Source of the DNA: Dichetophora obliterata
Lineage: Eukaryota; Arthropoda; Insecta; Diptera; Sciomyzidae
NCBI GenBank assembly: GCA_963920525.1
Contig: OY986436.1
Span: 78,337,630-78,401,629, forward strand
Length of the DNA stretch: 64,000 nucleotides
Direction of reading: 5' to 3'
Made by a program: the position numbers and the translations under genes. Under the pieces are notes generated by a model. That model did no database searches and was not told the DNA's origin. It saw nothing but the letters and a program-made list of their open reading frames with translations. Positions 1-9,130 of this stretch are shown piece by piece (the first letter of the stretch is position 1; every line of letters starts with the position of its first letter).

Positions 1-983
1 GAAAGAGTGGGACAGCGAGATGATATCGCAAGTCAAGAAACCACACAGTAAAGCATGGTATACAGATGGGTCCAAGACATTGGAAGGTATAGGCGCAGGG
101 GTGTACGGGCCAAGAACCAAGCACTTCGAACCTATGGGGACAACACCCAGTATCTTCCAAGCGGAAATCCTAGCAATACAGCTGTGTGCACAATTCAATC
201 TGGACCGTAAATACAAAGGTCAGGATATAGTTGTGATGTCAGACAGCCAAGCAGCAATCAAAGCATTAGTTTCCTGCGAGATATCATCGAGAATAACATG
301 GGAATGCCTAACAAAACTCAACGAACTAGGAAAGAATAACACTGTTACTATACTTTGGGTCCCAGGACACAAAGGAATACAGGGTAACGAAGAAGCCGAT
401 GGTCTAGCGCGACAGGGTGCAGCCACAAAATTTATAGGACCAGAAACATTCTGCGGATTGGGCACACACTCTATAAAAGAAGAACTAAGAAGGGAGGAGA
501 GGCACAAACGTTCAAACCTTTGGAAAAGCCTCCCAAAGCTAAGACAATCCAAAGTGCTCCTCAGAGATGTTAACACTCGGAGAGCAAAATTGTGCATAAG
601 CTTAGGCAAACCGAATCTTAGGATTCTAACGGGGTTCCTTACAGGACACTGTAAACTCAAATACCACCTGATGAAATTGGGCATAGAGACCGATAGTAGC
701 TTCCGTTTCTGTGAAGAAGCAGAGGAGACTCCATTACACCTACTTACAAACTGCGACGCCGTGGCTCGCAGACGTAAAATAGCACTGGGGAATTATGAGC
801 TGAGTCTAGAGCAGGTTTCATCCCTTGAACCTAAGAATATTCTCAAATTCATTAGAGAAATAAGGCTGGATGAAATTCTGTAATCCGCAAATACAGCGGA
901 GCTTTGAGAAGGAGGTACAATAGATCTCATTTAGGTCGCAGTACGCATCTCCACCACAAAACATTAACATTAACATTAGTTCC
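1..983 (+). mobile_element. 3' part of a LOA-like LINE (upstream copy, cut by the window edge)
   Basis: The sequence matches the downstream copy at an offset of 4,504 bases everywhere I compared it, and the encoded C-terminal 287 residues are the same. It holds the end of ORF2 (RNase H and C-terminal cysteine region), about 100 bp of 3' UTR, and a short tail of repeated acatta units near 963-983. Such simple-repeat tails replace poly(A) in several I/LOA/R1-group LINEs. The identical DNA that follows (984-1636) shows that the repeated unit includes flank as well as the LINE. Confidence 0.9.
2..883 (+). CDS. LINE ORF2 C-terminal fragment: RNase H and CCHC-like tail (partial)
   Basis: The frame is open from the window edge to the stop at 881-883; the first internal methionine is at base 20. 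It carries an RNase H domain, which in LINEs removes RNA from the RNA-DNA hybrid during reverse transcription. Visible motifs, numbered from that methionine: YTDGS (Asp16), QAEIL (Glu49), MSDSQ (Asp75) and VPGHKG...EEADGLA (His117, Asp127), so the catalytic set looks complete. A terminal segment with FCEEAEETPLHLL and TNC resembles the cysteine/histidine tail of these elements. It is the same as residues 384-670 of the downstream copy. The start lies outside the window. Confidence 0.88.
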   Translation, partial: KEWDSEMISQVKKPHSKAWYTDGSKTLEGIGAGVYGPRTKHFEPMGTTPSIFQAEILAIQLCAQFNLDRKYKGQDIVVMSDSQAAIKALVSCEISSRITWECLTKLNELGKNNTVTILWVPGHKGIQGNEEADGLARQGAATKFIGPETFCGLGTHSIKEELRREERHKRSNLWKSLPKLRQSKVLLRDVNTRRAKLCISLGKPNLRILTGFLTGHCKLKYHLMKLGIETDSSFRFCEEAEETPLHLLTNCDAVARRRKIALGNYELSLEQVSSLEPKNILKFIREIRLDEIL

Positions 984-1636
984 TAATTATTTTTCATCAA
1001 TGTCAAGTCAGAAGACTTTCTTTCTGCTGCTGCAGAACTATGGGGTATTTATGTGAAAAATGGCGGGCAATTCTGGCAGTCGAAAAAAAGAAATAAATTT
1101 GAAAACGTTAAAAAATATGATACTTGGGAAGATTTACAAAATGTTTATTATTTTAACGATGCGAACCAAATGGGATCATTTCTATTTTTATTTTATTTCA
1201 AAGAGTTTAATTTGGAAAATTTTTTAATGTGTACAATATTTAAAAATCTCAAAATCTCACAAATTGATTACCAAATAACCAAAAAGCGATTTGAAAAAAA
1301 ACTACCACATTTGGTAGAATTGTACCGAAGCGGCAACGCTGCTCATAATATGAAATTAACGTTCGGTACTCGTTTCTCGATAACCAGTGAAGATCGAACG
1401 TCGAAAGCAATTCATATTCAGGGCCTAAGTTTCGTGTTCGAAAATTTGTCAGTCATTTAAAGAGATTTCTTCTAATATTATTGCAAGAAAAGAAACAAAT
1501 TATAAGTTCTGCACTAAAAATAAATATTTTCGGTTTTTAATTTCCAATAAGATGAAAAACATTAAACCAAAGGATCACTCATTGCTTAATGAGATTTGCA
1601 GGATTGCAGTCATGTCAACAGAGGAAGCCTTTCAGA
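984..1636 (+). repeat. Flanking segment of the duplicated unit, copy 1
   Basis: About 650 bp follow the LINE tail and recur as 5488-6140. The segment holds an open frame of 135 codons (1053-1460) that I do not recognise. The two copies agree through ...gcctttcaga. After that this copy runs straight into ORF1-end sequence of the next LINE, while the other copy runs into a different, Jockey-like LINE relic. Confidence 0.85.
1053..1460 (+). other. Unrecognised 135-codon open frame in duplicated flank (copy 1)
   Basis: The predicted protein is rich in Lys, Phe and Asn and has no motif I can name. It looks like the 135-residue frame at 5557-5964, as expected for a recent duplication. There is no recognisable promoter, splice signal or poly(A) arrangement. 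Composition alone (AT-rich, Lys/Asn/Phe bias) would produce such frames occasionally. I list it because it is the longest frame in the non-LINE part of the unit. Confidence 0.2.
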
Positions 1637-1640
1637 GGGC

Positions 1641-1745
1641 ATGAACCTCGCCGCTCTCTCGATTGATGGTAGTAAAAGCGAACCTTCAACTGAGGTAGTA
1701 GCAACGCTGCCTGAAGAAGATCGGGGCAGCAGCCCGGTGGTATGA
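1641..1745 (+). pseudogene. C-terminal end of LINE ORF1 (gag-like), 34 codons
   Basis: An open frame ends in SSPVV and a TGA at 1743-1745 that overlaps the ATG of ORF2 at 1742 (ATGA). A four-base stop/start overlap between ORF1 and ORF2 is a common arrangement in LINEs and supports reading this as the ORF1 tail. Nothing upstream of about 1637 continues the ORF1 protein, because the preceding DNA is the flank of the other repeat unit. No zinc knuckle remains. Confidence 0.55.
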
Positions 1746-2119
1746 CGATCGGCACAGTAACCAGCACGAAATTTGCCCAGGTAAACCTCCACCATGCAAA
1801 AGCTGCTTCGGCAGTTATTGCTCGGAGGTTAACCACAGAACAACTGGGCTTCGTGCTGATCCAAGAACCCTGGTGCTACAGGGGAAAAGTCAGTGGCCTC
1901 TACTGCAAAGAGGGTCAGGTAACTTGGGACCAGAGAACAATCAATCCCAGAGCATGTATTCTAATGCAGAAACATATTAATTATATTTGTCTTTCAGAAT
2001 TTATGACGCGGGACCTTTCAGTTATCGAGACTCGCATCGAAACTGATGGCAAGCACCGCGCCATAGTGATCGCATCCGCTTTCCTGGGGACGATCTCAAC
2101 TTTCCCCCAACGGAGATAA
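1742..2119 (+). pseudogene. LINE ORF2 part 1: AP endonuclease N-terminus
   Basis: The frame opens at the ATG overlapping the ORF1 stop. It contains the endonuclease start (FAQVNLHHAKAASAV, then LIQEPW with the metal-binding Glu) of the enzyme that nicks target DNA for target-primed reverse transcription. Near 2080 the frame is lost: the expected downstream text (pgDDLNFPPTEIKRLVEH) is readable only in another frame. The simplest explanation is a single-base deletion at about 2080. Residues after that point up to the stop at 2119 are therefore out-of-frame. Confidence 0.75.
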
Positions 2120-2127
2120 AAAGACTC

Positions 2128-3348
2128 GTGGAGCATTGCAGGAAAGAGCACCTTCCACTAATCATCGGCTGTGACGCCAACGCGCACCACACAATTTGGG
2201 GAAGCACCGACGTCAACACCAGAGGTGAGTACCTTTTAGAATTTCTTTTAAGTAGTAATCTAGACTTTTTCAATGTGGGGGTAACACCTACCTTTGTAAC
2301 TAGGGCTAGAGAAGAGGTCCTAGATCTCACCATAGGAAGCCCAGATGTGGGGGATATGATTAGGGAATGGAGGGTATCAATGGAACCTTCAATGTCTGAC
2401 CATAGAATAATAGAGTTTAGATTTGGGGCGAAATGTCAAGAGATAGAACCCAAAAGAAACCCAAGAAATACCAGTTGGGACACATACACCAACAACCTGA
2501 AAGAAAACCTACAGAACGTAAAAGCTAGGAGTAGAATTAGTAACATCCTTGAACTTGAATGCTATGTAGAGCAAGTAAACAATGCAGTATATAATGCCTA
2601 CGAATCTAGCTGTCCAACAGGGCACAAGGCAAGAACAAAACATACTCCTTGGTGGAGCGCTGAGCTGACCAGACTCCGGAAGAAGGTGCGATGCAGCTTT
2701 AATGCCGCAAAGCGCAACGGAGAATGGCACAACTACACGGCGACTCTGACGGAGTATAATAAAGAAATCAGGAAAGCTAAAAGACAGAGCTTTAGAACCT
2801 TCTGTGAAGACATTTCTTCCACGCCAGCAGCAGCCAGGATACACAAAGCAATGGCTAAAGGCAGAGTGGAGACAAGAATGTCACTTCTATTGACAGACGG
2901 AAGCTATACGCTTAGAGAAGAGCAACGAGCCAGTCACCTTCTAGAAACTCATTTCCCGGGCAGTACACCGGTAACTGAGTATGAGACAGCAGACAGGCAG
3001 ATTGCTCCAAATCAAGAAGAATGGAAACTTGCAACGAGCATTTGTACTAAGGCTCGTCTAGATTGGGCACTCAGAACCTTCCAACCATTCAAATCAGCAG
3101 GTGTAGACGGCATCTTTCCTGCACTTCTACAAAAAGGTGCAGAAACTATATTGCCTCACCTAGTCAAAATAACTAGAAGCAGCCTTGCGCTGGGCTATAT
3201 CCCAAGGAAATGGAGAAGGGCGATAGTTACCTTCATACCAAAAGTAGGGAAAATAGACTACACTCTACCAAAGTCGTTTAGAACCATTAGCCTTACCTCA
3301 TTTTTACTTAAAACAATGGAAAAGGTAATAGATAACTACAATATATAA
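2128..3348 (+). pseudogene. LINE ORF2 part 2: endonuclease C-half, linker, RT fingers
   Basis: This frame begins within the endonuclease. It shows GCDANAHHTIWGS (catalytic Asp/Asn), TFVTRAREEVLDLTIG and MSDHRIIEF, where SDH is the conserved endonuclease end. A charged linker follows, then the start of reverse transcriptase with SAGVDGIFPALLQKGAE, WRRAIVTFIPKVGK and SFRTISLTSFLLKTMEKVI. It stops at 3346-3348 because of a frameshift around 3336-3345; the next frame continues directly with IRTEILEKAPMHPCQHAYR. The ATG at 2128 is internal, not a real start. Confidence 0.8.
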
Positions 3349-3374
3349 GAACTGAGATTCTGGAGAAGGCACCA

Positions 3375-5387
3375 ATGCACCCCTGTCAACACGCGTATAG
3401 GGCGGGCAGGTCTACAGAATCTGCTCTATACCAGTTGGCTAGCAACATCCAGTCAGCTTTCAAAAACAAAGAAACCGTACTCTGTGCCTTTCTAGACATA
3501 GAGGGAGCCTTTGATAATACTTCTCACGAGGCTGTGAAGAAGTCTTTACACAAAAAAGGAGTAAATGATATGCTCAGCAGATGGATATGCCAAATGCTTA
3601 GCACTAGAACTGCAGAAACAAAAGTGGGCAACACCACTATAAGAATCAAAACAACAAAAGGCTGCCCACAAGGCGGAGTCCTTTCTCCGCTGCTGTGGAG
3701 TCTTGTTGTGGACGAATTATTAACGATGCTAACCGAGAATGGCATAAAATTTCAAGGTTACGCAGACGACATCGCCTTAATAGCGAGAGGAAAGTTCGAG
3801 GATACACTCTGTAACCTGATACAGAGAGGACTGTCAGTAACAAAGGAGTGGTGCAACAAAGTGGGATTAAGTATCAACCCAGCGAAAACCACCATAGTAC
3901 CTTTTACTAACAAAAGAAGCCTGCCAAACCTCCGAACAATGAGAATGGATGGCACTGAAATTCCCTTCAAAGGAGAAGTAAAGTATCTGGGACTTACACT
4001 AGATTCAAAGCTTCTCTGGAGAAGACATGCAGAGGTAACTATAAACAAAGCAACGCGCGCACTCATGGTATGTAGGAGCCTGGCGGGGAAAAGCTGGGGT
4101 TGTAACCCAACAATTCTCCGCTGGATGTATACCATGATGGTGAGACCCATCCTCACCTATGGTGCAATAGCATGGGCTGAGAGAACTAAGCTAACCACAA
4201 TGAAGAATATGCTAACAAAGGTGCAGAGACTGGCCTGTGTATGCATCACAGGGGCCATGAGGACATGCCCTACAGCAGCACTAGAAGTAATTCTGGACCT
4301 AACACCCTTACACCTTGTCATAGAGGGAGTAGCCAAGCGAACCCTTTTGTACATTGCAAAAGAGGGGACAGGTTTAGGTAAAACTATCAGCAGTAGAGAG
4401 AAGGAGGATATTGCAAAGCACACTCCCTACATCGATCTACCAAGAGACGATATAGTAAAAAGGTATAACTTCGAAAAACACTTCGGAATTAAGCTTAGTA
4501 CCAAGAAAGAGTGGGACAGCGAGATGATATCGCAAGTCAAGAAACCACACAGTAAAGCATGGTATACAGATGGGTCCAAGACATTGGAAGGTATAGGCGC
4601 AGGGGTGTACGGGCCAAGAACCAAGCACTTCGAACCTATGGGGACAACACCCAGTATCTTCCAAGCGGAAATCCTAGCAATACAGCTGTGTGCACAATTC
4701 AATCTGGACCGTAAATACAAAGGTCAGGATATAGTTGTGATGTCAGACAGCCAAGCAGCAATCAAAGCATTAGTTTCCTGCGAGATATCATCGAGAATAA
4801 CATGGGAATGCCTAACAAAACTCAACGAACTAGGAAAGAATAACACTGTTACTATACTTTGGGTCCCAGGACACAAAGGAATACAGGGTAACGAAGAAGC
4901 CGATGGTCTAGCGCGACAGGGTGCAGCCACAAAATTTATAGGACCAGAAACATTCTGCGGATTGGGCACACACTCTATAAAAGAAGAACTAAGAAGGGAG
5001 GAGAGGCACAAACGTTCAAACCTTTGGAAAAGCCTCCCAAAGCTAAGACAATCCAAAGTGCTCCTCAGAGATGTTAACACTCGGAGAGCAAAATTGTGCA
5101 TAAGCTTAGGCAAACCGAATCTTAGGATTCTAACGGGGTTCCTTACAGGACACTGTAAACTCAAATACCACCTGATGAAATTGGGCATAGAGACCGATAG
5201 TAGCTTCCGTTTCTGTGAAGAAGCAGAGGAGACTCCATTACACCTACTTACAAACTGCGACGCCGTGGCTCGCAGACGTAAAATAGCACTGGGGAATTAT
5301 GAGCTGAGTCTAGAGCAGGTTTCATCCCTTGAACCTAAGAATATTCTCAAATTCATTAGAGAAATAAGGCTGGATGAAATTCTGTAA
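3375..5387 (+). CDS. LINE ORF2 part 3: RT palm, RNase H, cysteine tail (670 codons open)
   Basis: This long open frame is the main catalytic part of the LINE polyprotein. RT motifs: FLDIEGAFDNTSHEAV (Asp41), GCPQGGVLSPLLW (about 98-108) and GYADDIAL (YADD at 129-132), followed by the thumb with VKYLGLTLDSKLLW. RNase H lies at about 395-515 with Asp399, Glu432, Asp458 and His500. The C-terminal cysteine region follows at about 610-640. Reading upstream of 3375 in the same frame continues into earlier RT sequence, so the first ATG is only the first one after the frameshift. Catalytic residues are all present, so the damage is limited to the frameshifts and 5' loss, which suggests a young insertion. 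Confidence 0.88.
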   Translation: MHPCQHAYRAGRSTESALYQLASNIQSAFKNKETVLCAFLDIEGAFDNTSHEAVKKSLHKKGVNDMLSRWICQMLSTRTAETKVGNTTIRIKTTKGCPQGGVLSPLLWSLVVDELLTMLTENGIKFQGYADDIALIARGKFEDTLCNLIQRGLSVTKEWCNKVGLSINPAKTTIVPFTNKRSLPNLRTMRMDGTEIPFKGEVKYLGLTLDSKLLWRRHAEVTINKATRALMVCRSLAGKSWGCNPTILRWMYTMMVRPILTYGAIAWAERTKLTTMKNMLTKVQRLACVCITGAMRTCPTAALEVILDLTPLHLVIEGVAKRTLLYIAKEGTGLGKTISSREKEDIAKHTPYIDLPRDDIVKRYNFEKHFGIKLSTKKEWDSEMISQVKKPHSKAWYTDGSKTLEGIGAGVYGPRTKHFEPMGTTPSIFQAEILAIQLCAQFNLDRKYKGQDIVVMSDSQAAIKALVSCEISSRITWECLTKLNELGKNNTVTILWVPGHKGIQGNEEADGLARQGAATKFIGPETFCGLGTHSIKEELRREERHKRSNLWKSLPKLRQSKVLLRDVNTRRAKLCISLGKPNLRILTGFLTGHCKLKYHLMKLGIETDSSFRFCEEAEETPLHLLTNCDAVARRRKIALGNYELSLEQVSSLEPKNILKFIREIRLDEIL

Positions 5388-5488
5388 TCCGCAAATACAG
5401 CGGAGCTTTGAGAAGGAGGTACAATAGATCTCATTTAGGTCGCAGTACGCATCTCCACCACAAAACATTAACATTAACATTAGTTCCT
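5388..5488 (+). other. LINE 3' UTR and acatta-repeat tail
   Basis: After the ORF2 stop there are about 75 bp of unique 3' UTR, then a short run of acatta-type repeats ending near 5488. The same tail occurs at 884-983. This marks the 3' end of the LINE. Confidence 0.7.
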
Positions 5489-6140
5489 AATTATTTTTCA
5501 TCAATGTCAAGTCAGAAGACTTTCTTTCTGCTGCTGCAGAACTATGGGGTATTTATGTGAAAAATGGCGGGCAATTCTGGCAGTCGAAAAAAAGAAATAA
5601 ATTTGAAAACGTTAAAAAATATGATACTTGGGAAGATTTACAAAATGTTTATTATTTTAACGATGCGAACCAAATGGGATCATTTCTATTTTTATTTTAT
5701 TTCAAAGAGTTTAATTTGGAAAATTTTTTAATGTGTACAATATTTAAAAATCTCAAAATCTCACAAATTGATTACCAAATAACCAAAAAGCGATTTGAAA
5801 AAAAACTACCACATTTGGTAGAATTGTACCGAAGCGGCAACGCTGCTCATAATATGAAATTAACGTTCGGTACTCGTTTCTCGATAACCAGTGAAGATCG
5901 AACGTCGAAAGCAATTCATATTCAGGGCCTAAGTTTCGTGTTCGAAAATTTGTCAGTCATTTAAAGAGATTTCTTCTAATATTATTGCAAGAAAAGAAAC
6001 AAATTATAAGTTCTGCACTAAAAATAAATATTTTCGGTTTTTAATTTCCAATAAGATGAAAAACATTAAACCAAAGGATCACTCATTGCTTAATGAGATT
6101 TGCAGGATTGCAGTCATGTCAACAGAGGAAGCCTTTCAGA
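5489..6140 (+). repeat. Flanking segment of the duplicated unit, copy 2
   Basis: This matches 985-1636. It includes the second copy of the unrecognised 135-codon frame (5557-5964). At 6140/6141 it continues, without a visible junction, into the Jockey-like LINE relic. That is probably the original arrangement; copy 1 shows the duplication joint. Confidence 0.85.
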
Positions 6141-7500
6141 ATTAGCTTTCCCACAAGAATACTAATAACAAAAGACTTGTCAATGAGGCAAGAAAACGGT
6201 ATAAATAATGCAATTTTAGATGGCGAAAAGTTTATGCACGAAAAATTTTCTTCTCTGTCCCAAAGTGAGCAAAAATTGTTGAACATTTTTTAAAAAAGTA
6301 AAGAACCGGACTTTGTTCTGCATCGATTCGAACTCTTCGAAAAGATGACGAAATCTTTACTAACTCGGCTGTTAAAGCGAACCTATTGACTGGATTTTTT
6401 GCACAAAATTCCACTTTCTCGGTTAGTAAATCAGCCACTACCCTTTGTTGAAGGTAGATCTTCTGCAACGCAAGAAATTCACTTTCAAACGAGAGCAGTT
6501 AAAAGGCTCCTTACAAATGTCAACATAAACAAAGCTTTTGGTCCTGATGGAATATTGAACAGAAGTATTTCCATCTTGTAGGAATGCAAATGTCCAGCCA
6601 GTACATAAAAATGGCGATGCCATGAACCCTGCAAGCTGCCGACCCATTGCAATATGCTCAAAGCTATGGAGAGCGTAATAAACTTTAACGTTATGAACCA
6701 TCTGGAGCACAACCAACCGCTAAGTGAACGTCAATATGGTTTTAGCAGGGTCTACAGGTTACCTTATGGCGTTTTTTTTTTAAAGATCAAAGAAGCAAGG
6801 CATGTGCCTTATACAAACAAAGTTTGGTCTTTGGCCTAAAAGGAAAGGGATAGATTTATTTAGAGGAATTGATTGGAACCATACGCGAATTATTGATTAG
6901 GTGAAACAACTGTAAAAGACAATTTGAATTGCTTTTAGCCGAGGCTAGTGTTATGCCGTAACCTCGGCAAGCATTTCCAGCCCTTAGTTGTTCCTGTCCT
7001 TTAATTCCACATTTTCCACAAATTTAGTTGTGTATTTTTAGTTTTCCATAATTTTTACATGTAGGAAAGAACAAAGAATGTGAAAAGAACCATGCCCGAG
7101 CCTGGATTCGAACTAGGGACCTCTGGGTTGATAGTCTAGCGCACTCTCCACTAGACTACGAACGCCGACCATTCTTAACCAAAAATGTAACCAATAGTTA
7201 AATTTTTCGCAGAACAAGGTTGTTACTCTGGATATTTTAAAGGCGTTTGACTGAGTGTGGCATAAAGCGCTGTCAAAACTAACTCAGTTCGATGGACCAC
7301 GTGTTTCCTAAAAGACAGAATGATTCGTGTAGTAGCTGACGGTATTTTGTTCGAGGAGCACGCCATCAACGAAGGAGTACCGCAGAGTACGGTTCTACTG
7401 CCAACCTTGTTTCTGGATTTTATAAAAAAACCTTCTTTCGTTGACACAACCCAATCCATTCCTTTGCGGGCGACATTTGGCATTCATACTCATTCATAAA
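6141..7500 (+). pseudogene. Decayed Jockey-like LINE reverse transcriptase, interrupted by a SINE
   Basis: Pieces of a LINE RT are readable in several frames. Around 6380-6430 there is a segment like TNSAVKANLLTGFFAQNS. INKAFGPDGI lies at about 6520-6550, PVHKNGDAMNPASCRPIA at about 6596-6650, and NQPLSERQYGFS at about 6710-6747. After an interruption come VVTLDILKAFD-VWHKALSKL at about 7220-7275 and FEEHAINEGVPQSTVLLPTLF at about 7350-7410. These are the usual RT blocks in the right order on the plus strand. Many stops and indels make it non-functional. No endonuclease or 3' tail could be placed. Confidence 0.7.
7060..7172 (-). mobile_element. tRNA-derived SINE (head region), family member 1
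   Basis: On the minus strand 7170 to 7092 resembles a tRNA. It has an A-box-like TAGTCTAGTGG and a B-box AGTTCGAATCC, which together form an internal RNA polymerase III promoter. The acceptor stem does not pair well and there is no clean tRNA fold, so this is a SINE head rather than a gene. It interrupts the RT pseudogene between its 6750 and 7215 blocks. A hairpin-like gccgaggc...gcctcggc-type segment near 6940-6975 may belong to its body, but the full limits are uncertain. It shares its B-box region and following ATGGTTCT with the element at 45158-45267. Confidence 0.65.
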
Positions 7501-7603
7501 GCGCCCAAGTTCTGTGAAAATTGAGAGAAACAGAAAAAAAACTGTTCAAAAAAATGCTCAATTTCTACTTTAAAACGAATAAAAAAACTATTTTCGGGCA
7601 ACT

Positions 7604-7819
7604 ATGAATAAGGAGCGATTAAATGCAGTGGCCTTATTAAATATTGAAGCAGATCTAGTACAAAAAGTTAGTTATGAGGACGTTATAAATGATTTCACAC
7701 GAGCACATAATGAAACTCTTTATTTTTAGTGTTTTGTATAAATAACTATGTAACTGTGAGTAAAAAAATGAAAAAATTAATTAATCTGGCCTAGGTCAGA
7801 ATACCTAAATCCGCCACTG
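7604..7819 (+). pseudogene. hAT transposase C-terminus with 3' terminal inverted repeat
   Basis: A 41-codon frame (7604-7729, NKERLNAVALLNIEAD...YEDVINDFT) matches the end of the hAT dimerisation domain in ZMYM1-like hAT transposases. About 90 bp downstream the DNA ends with ...aatccgccactg at 7819. Its reverse complement starts CAGTGGCGGATTTAGG, a typical hAT terminus. The left end and the rest of the transposase are absent, so this is the 3' stub of a hAT element next to the LINE relic. The target duplication cannot be checked because the other end is missing. Confidence 0.6.
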
Positions 7820-8640
7820 ACTAGCTGATTTTATTGCAATTTTGGCCCTGTTACAGGCTTCATCAGAAATATTTGTAGTGCTACCACCGGGAATCGAATC
7901 CGTTATTACGTAAATTTTTTTAAAATAGTTTAAAAGTATTTGCTTCTTTGTATTAAAAATAAATAGGAACTTATTGCATATTATAAATTATAAAGTTTAA
8001 ATAAATTAATTAAAATAAAAGTTTAATCCAAAAATCGTTTCTTTTTCAACTACACATAATAAGGCTTATTTTTATTCGCAAAGGTCTTTAAGTGTTAATA
8101 AATGCAAATTCAGAAAACTATCTTTCTGCTGTAGCCAAACTTTGAAGTTTGGCGACTCCAAATTAAAAACAAAATCTGTTAAATCCTTAACCTGAAAACA
8201 TCAAAATCAATTCTTACTTCGAGGTAAGAAAGCCTTAGAAGCTAACATTGAGTGACAACATTTTCAGTATCACCGTCTATTTAATAAAAAAATTTGAGAT
8301 CAGTGGTAATATAGAAATTTCCGATTTTGACAATATAGTACTTGGAGCTAAAATTTATAGGTTTTTTATGTCGTCTCTGCAAAAATCTTAAGGTCTTTTA
8401 TTTTTCGGAATAATTTACTTTTAACTAAAAAAAATTTTCACTCGTGAAACTTATGTATGTAATAAGGGTTCCAATTTCAAATCTGAAAAAATTAACTGGC
8501 GCTCTCATTTGGTTCAGAAGTGATAGGGGCTCAAAGTTTAAAAAATGGGCTCGAAAAATTTGCTATTTTTTATTATTTTATTTGTGTGGGTGTTGAAAGA
8601 AAGGCTATGCTATTGCCTATGCAATAAGCTATTACCTTAG
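7820..8640. other. AT-rich DNA, nothing recognised
   Basis: No open frame or repeat could be supported. A short tRNA B-box-like string at about 7885-7905 (minus strand) lacks an A-box and was not called. Confidence 0.5.
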
Positions 8641-8649
8641 AAATAAGTT

Positions 8650-9130
8650 TAGTTTCTTAATTTAATTTTGGACTTTCAGCTTAATATATCAAAACTTCGA
8701 GAGATTTTTTATAAAAATATTGTTTATTTTATGTTTCTAAAAAAGGATTTTTATTTTAATCACTCATATTGCAATAACTGACAAAGATAGCAAAATTTGT
8801 CCCAAACAAGATATGTGAGCCTTTTTCTTAGCTTCTGAATGATGTTTACTAAAACTTAATCATTTTATTTTTTGTTTGCGAAAAATGGAGATTTCCAACA
8901 GATTAGATTTTTTGTAATTTGAACCCAATTTGTTGTTTAAAAAAAAAGCCAAAACATTATTCTAAGTACTTCTTAATATTCTTGTTTGAGACAAAATTTT
9001 CTATCTTCGTCAGTTATTGCAGTATAAGTAATTGAAAAAGATATATTTTTAAAAACGTAAAAAAATGTCTCAAATTCCTTGTTTTATATTGAAATAAAAT
9101 TAGTTTAAAATATTTTTGACTAACGAATCA
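8650..9130. repeat. Imperfect inverted repeat (hairpin-forming), 100-bp or longer arms
   Basis: The segment around 8760-8830 (tgcaataactgacaaagata...cccaaacaag) recurs inverted at about 8985-9040 (cttgtttgagaca...tatcttcgtcagttattgca). Weaker similarity continues outward on both sides. This looks like an old foldback or MITE-type element. End points and a target duplication could not be fixed. Confidence 0.55.

Larger units (their letters stand above)
1637..5488 (+). mobile_element. LOA-like non-LTR retrotransposon (LINE), 5'-truncated, frameshifted
   Basis: The element runs from the last codons of ORF1 through an ATGA-overlapped ORF2 to a 3' UTR and an acatta-repeat tail. ORF2 has the order AP endonuclease, reverse transcriptase, RNase H, cysteine-rich tail. 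This layout with RNase H is typical of LOA/I-group LINEs in flies. I favour LOA because of the endonuclease start (KFAQVNLHHAKAA...VLIQEPW). Two frameshifts break ORF2, and almost all of ORF1 is missing, so it cannot be autonomous. It is one full 4,504-bp repeat unit when combined with 5489-6140. Confidence 0.88.

Noticed and set aside
220..684. Minus-strand open frame of 154 codons (also at 4724-5188)
   Set aside because: It is the antisense of the LINE RNase H coding frame and shows no independent motif.
7092..7170. Functional tRNA gene on the minus strand
   Set aside because: A- and B-box-like strings are present, but the acceptor stem and anticodon arm do not pair properly, and a related degenerate copy exists at 45.2 kb. 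This fits a SINE head.
7880..7910. Another tRNA-like B-box (ggattcgattcccgg, minus strand)
   Set aside because: No A-box at the right distance and no similarity to the SINE outside the B-box.
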